The translations under genes were made by a program, and so were the position numbers. 58,672 bases of DNA from Gemmatimonadota bacterium (lineage in GTDB: Bacteria; Gemmatimonadota; Gemmatimonadetes; Gemmatimonadales; Gemmatimonadaceae), in the NCBI GenBank assembly GCA_016871855.1, contig VHBQ01000008.1:1-58672 (forward strand). The letters run 5' to 3'. The notes under the pieces are model-generated. The model saw only the letters and a list, made by a program, of their open reading frames with translations, was not told the DNA's origin and searched no databases. Positions 16,638 through 24,583 of the stretch are shown piece after piece. Within the stretch, counting starts at the first letter, position 1. The number at the start of each line of letters is the position of its first letter.

Positions 16638-17933
16638 ATGCGTGCCAATGGATTCTCTCGGTTGAGCGTCACCGCGCTGGTCGCGCTGATGAGCGCACAG
16701 GCGGCGTTCGCGCAGGGGCTCGATGCTCGCTGGCAGCCGTGGATTGGATGCTGGACGGCGGCGGCGTCCGCCACAACGGAAGCGCGCGGGTCGTTGGTGT
16801 GCCTCGTCCCCGCGGAGCAGGGGAGCGGCGTGGAGCTTGCGGTCATCGCGGGCGGTGTCGTGGCGCACCGCGAGCGATTCGACGCCTCGGTGCCGCGCGT
16901 GCCAAAGGACTTCGACGGGTGTCCGGGGTGGGAGTCGGTGACGTTCTCGCGCGACGCCCGGCAGGTGTTGTTCCGCTCGGAGTTCACTTGTGGCGCCACG
17001 CGCGTGCAGGGGAGCGGCATCTACTCCGTCACCGTCGACGGCGAGTGGATTGACGTGAGCGGCAGCGTCGTGGGCGGCCAGCCGACGGTGCGCGCCGTGC
17101 GATACCGCCCCGCGGGACGCGCGCTGCGTCGTCTGGCCACCGGCGTGTCGAGCGACTCGATGCCATTCGAGGTAGTGGCGGAGCGGTCCACGTCGCGCTA
17201 CGCGCGGCTCGGCGCCGCGCTTCCGGTGCGAACGAGCGAGGTGGTCGAGGCCGCCGAGCGCGTCGCGCCGCCGGTGATCGAGGCGTGGATGCACGAGCTG
17301 CAGCAGGGCTTCGAGGTGAACGGCCGGGAGCTGGAGCGCCTCGCCGACGCCGGCCTGCCCTCGAGCACCATCGACCTGATGGTTGCCCTGTCGTACCCGG
17401 AGCGGTTCAGCGTGCAGCGTCCGGCGCAGCGCGGTGGGGCGGTGGACATCGAGCGGGTGGACGTGACGGACGACGAGCGCCTGCGCCGCTCGCGGTACTG
17501 CGGCTTCGGCTACGCGCCTGGGTACCCGAGCTACTACTCCGACCGCTGCTACAACGACTACCTGCTGCCGGGAGGTCACTGGTACGATCCGTTCGGCCTC
17601 AACCGGTACGGCTACGGCGGCTACACGGGGTACGGGTACGGCTACGGCGGCTACTACGGCGGCTACTACTGGGGCCCGCGGCCGATTGTCATCGTGCCGG
17701 CGAACCCTGGTGACAACACGCAGGCGCGCGGCCGCGCGGTGAAGGGGGGCGGATACACGCGGGGCAGCGGTGGCTACAGCAAGCCGTCATCCGGTACGTC
17801 GGGCTCCTCGGCGTCTGGCGGGAGTTCATCGGGCGGATCGAGTTCGTCCGGAAAGGCTTCGTCGGGTGGTTCGTCATCCGGCTCAAGCGGCGGCAGCAGC
17901 GGGCGCACCGCCAAGCCGCGCCCGCCGGGTTGA
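16638..17933 (+). CDS. Secreted low-complexity protein (YG- and SG-rich tail)
   Basis: 431 residues. A signal peptide (SVTALVALMSAQAAFAQ) precedes a globular part with several Cys (WIGCW, GSLVCLV, FDGCPGW, FTCGA). A helical region follows near 200-260. Residues ~280-345 are rich in Tyr and Gly (YGYGGYTGYGYGYGGYYGGY), and the last ~75 are Ser/Gly repeats ending KPRPPG. Tyr/Gly tracts occur in adhesive or surface-structural proteins. The family is not recognised. GGAGG four bases before ATG supports the start. It follows the beta-barrel gene by eight bases. Confidence 0.65.
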   Translation: MRANGFSRLSVTALVALMSAQAAFAQGLDARWQPWIGCWTAAASATTEARGSLVCLVPAEQGSGVELAVIAGGVVAHRERFDASVPRVPKDFDGCPGWESVTFSRDARQVLFRSEFTCGATRVQGSGIYSVTVDGEWIDVSGSVVGGQPTVRAVRYRPAGRALRRLATGVSSDSMPFEVVAERSTSRYARLGAALPVRTSEVVEAAERVAPPVIEAWMHELQQGFEVNGRELERLADAGLPSSTIDLMVALSYPERFSVQRPAQRGGAVDIERVDVTDDERLRRSRYCGFGYAPGYPSYYSDRCYNDYLLPGGHWYDPFGLNRYGYGGYTGYGYGYGGYYGGYYWGPRPIVIVPANPGDNTQARGRAVKGGGYTRGSGGYSKPSSGTSGSSASGGSSSGGSSSSGKASSGGSSSGSSGGSSGRTAKPRPPG

Positions 17934-17936
17934 TCG

Positions 17937-17963
17937 GCGCGGCGCGCGACGTGCGCGCCGCGC
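17937..17963 (+). terminator. Hairpin after the YG/SG-rich protein gene
   Basis: GCGCGGCGCG (17937-17946) pairs perfectly with CGCGCCGCGC (17954-17963), starting three bases after the stop codon. No T-run follows. Confidence 0.5.
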
Positions 17964-18012
17964 TCAGGTCTCACCGACTCCACAAACCCTCGCGGCCCTT
18001 GTGGATGCCCGG

Positions 18013-18018
18013 TAGCTT
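18013..18018 (+). promoter_or_regulatory. Candidate -10 element before the GH109 gene
   Basis: TAGCTT followed by TT, an AT-rich island in a GC-rich leader, 33 bases before the ATG. A -35 partner is not obvious. Similar TA-n-n-TT islands occur before several other genes in the window. Confidence 0.3.
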
Positions 18019-18045
18019 TTCTCCGTCCCACATCGGAGATCCGGG

Positions 18046-19431
18046 ATGTCCCAGGAGAACGACGAGCGCGCGGGCTTGACCCGCCGCGACCTGCTGAAAT
18101 CTGCCGCCCTCGCCGGCGCCGCTCTCGGCGCATCTGGCGTGCTGCATCCCGCAATCGCCGAGTCGGTGACGGCCGGGGAGCATCCCGAGCTTGCGCCGCC
18201 CGCGCCGCGGTTCGCGAAGACGATGAAGGGGGTGCCGTTCGAGGCGCGCGAGACGGCGCGCATCGCGATCGTCGGCACGGGGCTGCGCGGCCGCGGTGTG
18301 CTGCGCGACTTCCTGGGCTGTCCGGGCGTGCAGATCACCGCGCTGTGCGACAACGTCCCCGAAAAGGCGCAGCGTGCGTCGAAGATGGTGACGGACAAGG
18401 GGCAGCCGGCGCCGGCGCTCTACACGCAGGGCGAGCTGGCGTTCGAGCAGCTCGTCACCCGCGACGACATCGACCTCGTCTACACCGCGACGCCCTGGGA
18501 ATGGCACGTGCCCGTGATGCTTGCCGCGCTGAAGGCGGGCAAGCACACCGCGAGCGAGTGTCCGTTCGCGATGACGCTGAAGGACCTGTGGGCGGTGGTG
18601 GACGCGAGCGAGAAGCACCGCCGGCACGCCATCCAGCTGGAGAACTGCAACTACGGCTACAACGAGATGCTCGTGAACCGGATGGTGCACGCGGGCGTCT
18701 TCGGCGAGCCGCTCCACGGTGCCGCGGCCTATCTTCACGACCTGCGCGGCATCCTGTTCGAGGACCGCGACGAGGGGCTGTGGCGGCGCGCGTTCCACAC
18801 GCGCGACAACGCCAATCTCTACCCGACGCACGGGCTGGGGCCGGTGGCGTGGTATCTGGACATCCACAAGGGCGACCGGTTCGAGTACATGGTGTCGATG
18901 AGCACGCCGGAGCGCGGGCTCACCCTCCATCGCGAGGCGACCGTCGCGGACAAGACGAACCCGAAGTGGCAGGAGACGTACGTGACGGGCGACCTAAACT
19001 CGTCGCTCATCAAGACGGCGAAGGGACGCACGATTCTCCTGCAGCACGACGTGTCGAACCCCCGTCCGTACTCGCGCCTCAACGCCCTGCAGGGAACAAA
19101 GGGTGTCTTCGAGGACTATCCGGCGCGCATTTACATCGAAGGGCAGGCCGGGGGCGAGCGCTTTGGCCCCATCGATTCCTGGAAGAAGGACTTCGAGGAT
19201 CCGCTCTGGACCAAGCTTGGCGAGGCGGCCCGCACCAGCGGCCACGGCGGCATGGACTACATCATGGCCTGGCGGCTGGTGCAGTGCCTACGCGAGGGGC
19301 TCGTGCCCGACATCGATGTCTACGATTCGGCGGCGTGGAGCGCGCCGTACCCGCTCAGCGCGATCAGCGTCTCGAAGGGAAGCGCTCCCGTGAAGTTCCC
19401 CGACTTCACCCGCGGCAACTGGCAGAAGTAG
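18046..19431 (+). CDS. GH109-type NAD-dependent glycosidase / Gfo-Idh-MocA oxidoreductase, Tat-exported
   Basis: 461 residues. A twin-arginine signal (TRRDLLKSAALAGAALGASG) is followed by a Rossmann fold with IAIVGTGLRGRGVLRDFLGC (NAD-binding glycines) and the Gfo/Idh/MocA substrate domain. The segments YLHDLRG, NLYPTHGLGPVAWYLDIHKG and GHGGMDYIMAWRLV match glycoside hydrolase family 109, whose founding member is an NAD+-dependent alpha-N-acetylgalactosaminidase. The family uses an oxidation-elimination mechanism with a bound, recycled nucleotide, fitting Tat export of a folded holoenzyme. GGAG seven bases upstream supports the start. It heads a cluster with a symporter, kinase and nucleotidyltransferase, suggesting amino-sugar salvage. 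Exact substrate is inferred. Confidence 0.85.
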   Translation: MSQENDERAGLTRRDLLKSAALAGAALGASGVLHPAIAESVTAGEHPELAPPAPRFAKTMKGVPFEARETARIAIVGTGLRGRGVLRDFLGCPGVQITALCDNVPEKAQRASKMVTDKGQPAPALYTQGELAFEQLVTRDDIDLVYTATPWEWHVPVMLAALKAGKHTASECPFAMTLKDLWAVVDASEKHRRHAIQLENCNYGYNEMLVNRMVHAGVFGEPLHGAAAYLHDLRGILFEDRDEGLWRRAFHTRDNANLYPTHGLGPVAWYLDIHKGDRFEYMVSMSTPERGLTLHREATVADKTNPKWQETYVTGDLNSSLIKTAKGRTILLQHDVSNPRPYSRLNALQGTKGVFEDYPARIYIEGQAGGERFGPIDSWKKDFEDPLWTKLGEAARTSGHGGMDYIMAWRLVQCLREGLVPDIDVYDSAAWSAPYPLSAISVSKGSAPVKFPDFTRGNWQK

Positions 19432-19433
19432 TC

Positions 19434-19475
19434 GACCGTCACCGGTCACCCGTCTTCCGTCTCCCGTCTCCCGTC
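19434..19475 (-). repeat. Diverged heptamer array, about 6 units, reverse orientation
   Basis: On the minus strand the spacer reads as GACGGGA GACGGGA GACGGAA GACGGGT GACCGGT GACGGT, with a strict 7-base register but several substitutions from GACGGTN. It fills most of the gap between the GH109 gene and the symporter. Confidence 0.7.
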
Positions 19476-19485
19476 TGCCCCTACC

Positions 19486-21264
19486 ATGCATCTCACCTCA
19501 TTGGACTGGTGGATCGTCGCGCTTTCCCTCGTGGTCGCGTTCCTCCCCGCGCTCTACATGGCGAAGCGGGGCAGCGCGAACACCGCGGAGTTCTTCACCT
19601 CGGGGCGCGCGGCGCCGTGGTGGCTGATCGGCATCTCGATGGTGGCGACCACGTTCAGCACCGACACGCCCAACCTCGTCACGAATCTGGTGCGTGAGAA
19701 GGGCGTCGCGAACAACTGGGCCTGGTGGTCGTTCCTCCTCACCGGCATGGCGACGGTGATGTTCTACGCGCGGATGTGGCGGCGCTCGGGGGTGCTCACC
19801 GACCTCGAGTTCTACGAGATCCGCTATTCGGGCAAAGCGGCGACGTTTGTGCGCGGATTCCGCGCGGTCTACCTGGGGCTGTTCTTCAACTGCGTCATCA
19901 TGGCGACGGTCAACCTTGCCGCCGCCAAGATCGCGAACATGCTGCTCGGCTGGCCGATGACGCAGACCCTGCTGGTGTGCGCGGTGATCAACGTGATCTT
20001 CGCCGGCGTGTCGGGGCTGTGGGGCGTGCTGGTCGTGGACCTCGTGCAGTTCGGCATCGCGATGACGGGGTCGTTCGCCGCCGCGTACTATGCGCTCCAG
20101 CGTCCGGAAGTGGGGGGCTTGAGCGGACTGTTCACTCGGCTGGATCCGAGCGTCATCTCCCTGCTGCCGAACTTCAGCGACTGGACGATGACGCTCACCG
20201 TCCTCATCCTGCCGATCACCGTGCAATGGTGGTCGGTCTGGTATCCCGGCGCGGAGCCGGGGGGCGGGAGCTATATCGCCCAGCGGATGCTGGCGTCGAA
20301 GAGCGAGAAGGACGCGCTGATCGGGACGCTCTTCTTCAACGTGGCCCACTACGCGCTGCGTTCGTGGCCGTGGATCATCGTCGCGCTGTCGTCGATCCTG
20401 GTGTTCCCGAACCTGAGCGACATCGGCGCGGCCTTCCCGTACGTGGACAAGGCGCTCATCGGGCACGACATGGCGTATCCGGCGATGTTGACCTTCCTGC
20501 CGGTGGGGTTCCTCGGCTTGATGGTCGCGGGGATGCTGGCGGCGTACGTGTCCACCATCGCGACGCACCTGAACTGGGGGACGTCGTACCTCGTACACGA
20601 CTTCTACCGACGGTTCCTCAAGCCGGGGGAGACGGAGCGGCATTACGTGACCGTCGGCCGCCTGATGACGGCGGTGCTGATGGTCTTCGCGGCGCTGCTG
20701 ACGTACGTGATCGAGACGGCGAGCCGCGGCTTCACGCTGCTCCTTTCGGTCGGCGCGGGAACGGGCCTGCTCTATCTGCTGCGGTGGTACTGGTGGCGGG
20801 TGAACGCCTGGGCGGAAGTCGCGGCGATGATCGGGTCGTTCCTGACGGCCGTGGGCTTCGAGGTGGCGCGGAAGATGGGGCACGCGATCCCGGACCACGT
20901 GTCCCTGCTCGCTACGGTGGCGGTGACGTCCGCCGTCTGGATCACGGCCGCGTTCCTCGCCCCGGCGACGGACAAGGAGACGCTGGTGAAGTTCTATCGG
21001 CTCGTGCGTCCAGCCGGGCCGGGGTGGAAGCACGTGCAAGCACTGGCGGGTGTCGGCCCCTCGCCCGACTCGCTGCCGCAGGCGATGCTCGGCTGGGTGT
21101 TGGGCATCGCGTTCGTGTACTCCGCGCTCTTCGGCGCGGGGAGTTTCCTCTACGGGAACACGGCGCAGGGGTCGGTCTTCGCCGTCGTCTTTGTGCTGAG
21201 CGGCTGGGGCGTGGTGAAGGTGCTGCAAGGCTTCTGGAAGAGCACCCCAGCACACGATCGGTGA
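19486..21264 (+). CDS. Sodium:solute symporter (SSS family)
   Basis: 592 residues with 13-14 hydrophobic segments. The N-terminal LDWWIVALSLVVAF, FTSGRAAPWWLIGISMVATTFSTDTP (split here by the helix break) and the central WWSVWYPGAEPGGGSYIAQRM are SSS-family features; TIATHLNWGTSYLVHDFY is the conserved region near the second sodium site. It probably co-transports Na+ and a sugar or sugar derivative released by the upstream GH109 enzyme. It is a close paralogue of the symporter at 31263, which heads the corrinoid operon. No clear Shine-Dalgarno is seen: the leader is occupied by a heptamer array. Confidence 0.88.
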   Translation: MHLTSLDWWIVALSLVVAFLPALYMAKRGSANTAEFFTSGRAAPWWLIGISMVATTFSTDTPNLVTNLVREKGVANNWAWWSFLLTGMATVMFYARMWRRSGVLTDLEFYEIRYSGKAATFVRGFRAVYLGLFFNCVIMATVNLAAAKIANMLLGWPMTQTLLVCAVINVIFAGVSGLWGVLVVDLVQFGIAMTGSFAAAYYALQRPEVGGLSGLFTRLDPSVISLLPNFSDWTMTLTVLILPITVQWWSVWYPGAEPGGGSYIAQRMLASKSEKDALIGTLFFNVAHYALRSWPWIIVALSSILVFPNLSDIGAAFPYVDKALIGHDMAYPAMLTFLPVGFLGLMVAGMLAAYVSTIATHLNWGTSYLVHDFYRRFLKPGETERHYVTVGRLMTAVLMVFAALLTYVIETASRGFTLLLSVGAGTGLLYLLRWYWWRVNAWAEVAAMIGSFLTAVGFEVARKMGHAIPDHVSLLATVAVTSAVWITAAFLAPATDKETLVKFYRLVRPAGPGWKHVQALAGVGPSPDSLPQAMLGWVLGIAFVYSALFGAGSFLYGNTAQGSVFAVVFVLSGWGVVKVLQGFWKSTPAHDR

Positions 21265-21274
21265 CAAACGGCGC

Positions 21275-22096
21275 ATGATGCGCACGACGCAAGCGGTGAT
21301 CCTTGCGCGCGGCCTCGGCTCCCGGATGCGGCGAGCCGAGGCCGCGGTGGCGCTGGATGCTGAGCAGGAGCGCGCGGCCGCCGCGGGGCAGAAGGGGATG
21401 ATGCCGACACTCGGGCGCCCGTTCCTTGACTTCGTGCTCTCGGCGCTTGCCGACGCCGGCATCGTGGACGTCACGCTGGTGGTGGCGCCGGATCACGCGG
21501 CCATGCGCGAGTACTACGAGCGCCAGGCGCCGCCGCAGCGTGTGCGCCTGCGTTGGGCCGTGCAGCAGGAGCCGCGTGGCACGGCTGACGCGGTCCTCGC
21601 CGCTGATGGGGTGGTGAACGAGGCGCCGTTTCTCACGCTGAACTCGGACAACTACTACCCGGTGGCGTCCTACGATGCGCTGGCCGCGGTCGGCGGCGCT
21701 GGTCTCGTGGCGTACGAGGGCGAGGCGCTGATTCGCGAGGGGAACATCGACCGCGACCGGGTGATGGCCTACGCGCTGCTCGACGTCGACGACACCGATG
21801 TGCTGCAGGCGATCGTCGAGAAGCCGTCGCCGGACCATCCGCTGGCGCATCGCGCCGAACGGTGGGTGAGCATGAACCTGTGGGCGTTCACCCCGCGCGT
21901 CTTCGAGGCGTGCCGGCGCGTGCGTCCCTCGGTGCGCGGCGAACTGGAATTGCAGGACGCCGTGATGATCGCGGCGCACGAACTGGGCGAGCAGTTCCAC
22001 GTGGTACGCGCGCACGCCGGAGTGCTCGATCTCTCGCGTCGCGCCGATATCTCCACGATCGCCGACCATCTGCGCGGCGTGATGGTGGCGCCGTGA
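21275..22096 (+). CDS. Nucleotidyltransferase (NDP-sugar pyrophosphorylase-like)
   Basis: 273 residues. The fold is recognisable from AVILARGLGSRM, the Asp in FLTLNSDNYYPV and VEKPSPDHPL. The glycine loop is atypical: an Ala/Glu-rich insertion of about 20 residues separates it from QKGMMPTLGRPFLDFVL, and the usual Lys-Pro of the PKP motif is Lys-Gly. It overlaps the kinase gene by four bases (GTGA), so kinase and nucleotidyltransferase probably act in sequence: sugar to sugar-1-phosphate to NDP-sugar. The sugar may be GalNAc or a relative given the GH109 neighbour, but this is inference. ATG 21278 is an alternative start. Confidence 0.75.
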   Translation: MMRTTQAVILARGLGSRMRRAEAAVALDAEQERAAAAGQKGMMPTLGRPFLDFVLSALADAGIVDVTLVVAPDHAAMREYYERQAPPQRVRLRWAVQQEPRGTADAVLAADGVVNEAPFLTLNSDNYYPVASYDALAAVGGAGLVAYEGEALIREGNIDRDRVMAYALLDVDDTDVLQAIVEKPSPDHPLAHRAERWVSMNLWAFTPRVFEACRRVRPSVRGELELQDAVMIAAHELGEQFHVVRAHAGVLDLSRRADISTIADHLRGVMVAP

Positions 22097-23322
22097 CCTG
22101 GCGGTACCGCGTGCCGGGGCGCGTGGAGCTTGCCGGCAAGCACACCGACTACGCCGGCGGTCCCTCGCTGACCTGCGCGACGCCGTTCCACATGCACGCG
22201 CGGGTGGAGCGCCTCGACGAGCCGGTGATCCGGGTGCGCGACCAGCGCAGCAAGTCCACGATGACCGTGGCGCTGGCGCCCGACGCCGCGCCGCCCGGGC
22301 CGCGGTCGTCGCTCTACGTCGCGGCCGTGACGCGGCGCATCGCGCGCGACTTCCCGCAAGCGCGCGCGGGCGCCGAGATTGCGCTGGGCTCAACGATTCC
22401 CGCGTCCATGGGAATGAGCAGCTCGAGCGCGCTCGTCATTGCGATGGCGATGGCCGTCTTCGACGCGAACGCGCTGTGGGACGCGCCGCAGTGGACGCCG
22501 CTTGCCGGGGATGAACTTGCGTTTGCGCAGTACTGCGCGGCGATGGAGAGCGGGGCGGCGTGGGGCCCGTTTGCAGGGGACACAGGCGTAGGGACGCGCG
22601 GCGGCGCGCAGGACCACATCGCCATCTGCGCCTCGCGCACTGGCAAGGTTGGCGCGTACGCGTACCTGCCGGGGCGGGTGGTCCAGCGCGTGTCGTGGCC
22701 GCGCGACTGGCGCATCGTCGTCGCGACGAGCGGCGTGAAGGCGACGAAGACGGGGAACGCGATGCACGCGTACAACCGGGTGGCCGACTCGGTGCGCGCG
22801 CTCGTCGCCGCGTGGAATGCCGACACCGGGCGCGCCGACGGGACGCTGGCCGACGTCCTTGCGTCGTCGCCGAACGCGCTTGACCACGTGCTGTCGCTCG
22901 CGCCGCGCGCCGCGCCGGACGCCGCCGAGGCCGCGTACTTGCGCGAGCGCGCCATGCAGTACCGCGAGGAGACCACCGTCGTCGTCCCGGGTCTGTTGGA
23001 CGCAATCGCGCGCGGGGACGCCGAGGCGGCCGGCGGCTGGATGCGGCGCTCGCAGGAGCTGGCCGAGGCGGCCCTGCAGAATCAGGTGCCGCAGACGCAG
23101 TGGCTCGCCGCGCACGCGCGCGACTTCGGAGCGGTGGCGGCGACGGCGTTCGGCGCGGGATTCGGCGGCGCGGTCTGGGCGCTCGTCGCGGATGGCGCCG
23201 CCGAGCGCATGGCCGAGGCTTGGATGTCCGCGTACGCGGCCGTGCCGGGGCACGGTGCGCATCACGAGACGGCTCGCGTCTTCGTGCCAGCGGCTGGCGC
23301 TTCGCGGCGGGCGGCGACATGA
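22093..23322 (+). CDS. Galactokinase-like GHMP sugar kinase
   Basis: 409 residues, usual galactokinase length. The sugar-binding signature reads GRVELAGKHTDYAGG; the ATP loop is IPASMGMSSSSALVIA; GGAQDHIAI holds the likely catalytic Asp; FGAGFGGAVWALV is the third GHMP motif. Galactokinases have GEHTDY at the first site, so the sugar-contacting Glu is replaced by Lys here, which argues for a substrate other than galactose. The neighbours suggest an N-acetylated or charged hexose. GTG start with a GTGA overlap. It overlaps the MFS gene by four bases. Confidence 0.82.
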   Translation: MTWRYRVPGRVELAGKHTDYAGGPSLTCATPFHMHARVERLDEPVIRVRDQRSKSTMTVALAPDAAPPGPRSSLYVAAVTRRIARDFPQARAGAEIALGSTIPASMGMSSSSALVIAMAMAVFDANALWDAPQWTPLAGDELAFAQYCAAMESGAAWGPFAGDTGVGTRGGAQDHIAICASRTGKVGAYAYLPGRVVQRVSWPRDWRIVVATSGVKATKTGNAMHAYNRVADSVRALVAAWNADTGRADGTLADVLASSPNALDHVLSLAPRAAPDAAEAAYLRERAMQYREETTVVVPGLLDAIARGDAEAAGGWMRRSQELAEAALQNQVPQTQWLAAHARDFGAVAATAFGAGFGGAVWALVADGAAERMAEAWMSAYAAVPGHGAHHETARVFVPAAGASRRAAT

Positions 23323-24551
23323 CCGGCGCACCCGCCGTACCGCGCGCCCCACTGCCGCGCACGGTCAAGGCGCTCGCCACGGTGAGCTTCTTCACCGACG
23401 CGGCGAGCGAGATGATCTATCCCTTGCTGCCAGCCTTCCTGACCGCGACGCTCGGCGCCAGCGCAGCGTGGGTCGGGATCATCGAGGGGGCGGCCGACGC
23501 GACGTCGTCGCTGCTGAAGCTGGCCAGCGGCTGGTGGTCGGACCGGGTGCGGCGGCGGAAGCCGCTGATTGTGTTCGGGTACGCGCTGGCGGCGGTGCTG
23601 CGTCCGCTGGTTGCGGTGGCGACGTCGTCGTGGCAGGTGCTGGCGATTCGCGTCGGCGACCGAATGGGGAAGGGGATTCGCGGCGCGCCGCGCGACGCAA
23701 TGATCGCGGATGCCGTGGCGCCTTCCGACCGGGGGCGCGCGTTCGGGGTGCAGCGCGCGGCCGACCACGCCGGCGCATTCGTGGGGCCGATCATCGCGTT
23801 CGTGCTGCTGCAGTGGGCGGGGTTATCGCTGCGGACGGTCTTCCTGCTGGCCGCCATTCCCGGCGCACTTGCCGTTGCCGCGGCGGTCATCGGTGTGCGA
23901 GAGACTGACGGTGGACGGTTGACGGTGGACGGTGGACATCCACCAGCGGACGGTGGACGGTTGACGGTGGACGGTGGAGGTGCGCCGCTGAGCGCGGCAC
24001 CGCTCGGTGCCTCCTTCTGGCGCTATCTCGGGGTGCTCGTGCTGTTCACGCTTGGCAACTCCACCGACGCGTTCCTGTTGCTGCGCGCGACGGAGCTTGG
24101 CGTCAAGCCGGCGCTGTTGCCGATCCTGTGGGCGGCCCTGCACGTGGTGAAGTCGGCGACGAGTATCCCGGCCGGCGCCTGGAGCGACCGCGTGGGGCGG
24201 CGCACGATGATCGCCGCCGGCTGGCTGTGGTACGCGCTGGTCTACGTCGGCTTCGCGTTCGCGACGGAGACGTGGCACGCCTGGGCGCTCTTCCTCTCCT
24301 ACGGGCTGTTCTTCGGCATGACCGAAGGGGTGGAGCGCGCGCTAGTCGCGGACCTCGTCCCTGCCACACGCCGCGGCGTGGCGTTCGGCTGGTACAACGG
24401 CGTGATCGGCGCCGCAGTCCTACCGGCGTCTGTCGCGTTCGGGCTGCTCTGGGATTGGCAGGGGAGCGCGTTCGCGTTCGGTGTTGGTGCGGCGAGCGCC
24501 TGTCTCGCGGCGCTCGGGCTCACGCTCGTCAGGCCCGCGCGCGCGCACTGA
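23319..24551 (+). CDS. MFS transporter with an in-frame repeat insert
   Basis: 410 residues, 12 predicted membrane helices in two six-helix halves. The loop-2 motif is GWWSDRVRRRKPLIVFGYAL in the first half and GAWSDRVGRRTMIAAGWLW in the second. GDRMGKGIRGAPRDAMIA is typical of a bacterial MFS drug/sugar exporter-like group. Residues 197-220 in the central cytoplasmic loop are encoded by two four-unit heptamer arrays and read [24 protein letters not shown]. This insert is hydrophilic and keeps the frame, so the protein may still fold. It is the last gene of the amino-sugar cluster; direction and substrate are unknown. Confidence 0.85.
   Translation: MTGAPAVPRAPLPRTVKALATVSFFTDAASEMIYPLLPAFLTATLGASAAWVGIIEGAADATSSLLKLASGWWSDRVRRRKPLIVFGYALAAVLRPLVAVATSSWQVLAIRVGDRMGKGIRGAPRDAMIADAVAPSDRGRAFGVQRAADHAGAFVGPIIAFVLLQWAGLSLRTVFLLAAIPGALAVAAAVIGVRETDGGRLTVDGGHPPADGGRLTVDGGGAPLSAAPLGASFWRYLGVLVLFTLGNSTDAFLLLRATELGVKPALLPILWAALHVVKSATSIPAGAWSDRVGRRTMIAAGWLWYALVYVGFAFATETWHAWALFLSYGLFFGMTEGVERALVADLVPATRRGVAFGWYNGVIGAAVLPASVAFGLLWDWQGSAFAFGVGAASACLAALGLTLVRPARAH
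23907..23976 (+). repeat. Two 4-unit heptamer arrays inside the MFS coding sequence
   Basis: Units GACGGTG GACGGTT GACGGTG GACGGTG at 23907-23934 and again, identical, at 23949-23976. The start-to-start distance is 42 bases, exactly six heptamers, so the 14 bases between them keep the register and may be two decayed units. All units are read in frame as [10 protein letters not shown]. Confidence 0.92.
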
Positions 24552-24559
24552 GCGCGCGG
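24535..24559 (+). terminator. Hairpin over the MFS stop codon
   Basis: CCGCGCGC (24535-24542) pairs with GCGCGCGG (24552-24559), spanning the stop of the MFS gene and lying between convergent genes. There is no T-run; it could serve both strands. Confidence 0.35.
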
Positions 24560-24583
24560 CGGCCCAGCGCACCTGGCGACCCC

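Noticed and set aside
18046-19431. Calling the Gfo/Idh/MocA protein a plain cytoplasmic dehydrogenase
   Set aside because: The twin-arginine signal and GH109-specific segments fit an exported glycosidase better.
19498-21474. A 658-residue minus-strand frame opposite the SSS symporter
   Set aside because: Arg/His-rich shadow of a membrane-protein gene, no family features. The same applies to 31413-33032 and 7443-8822.
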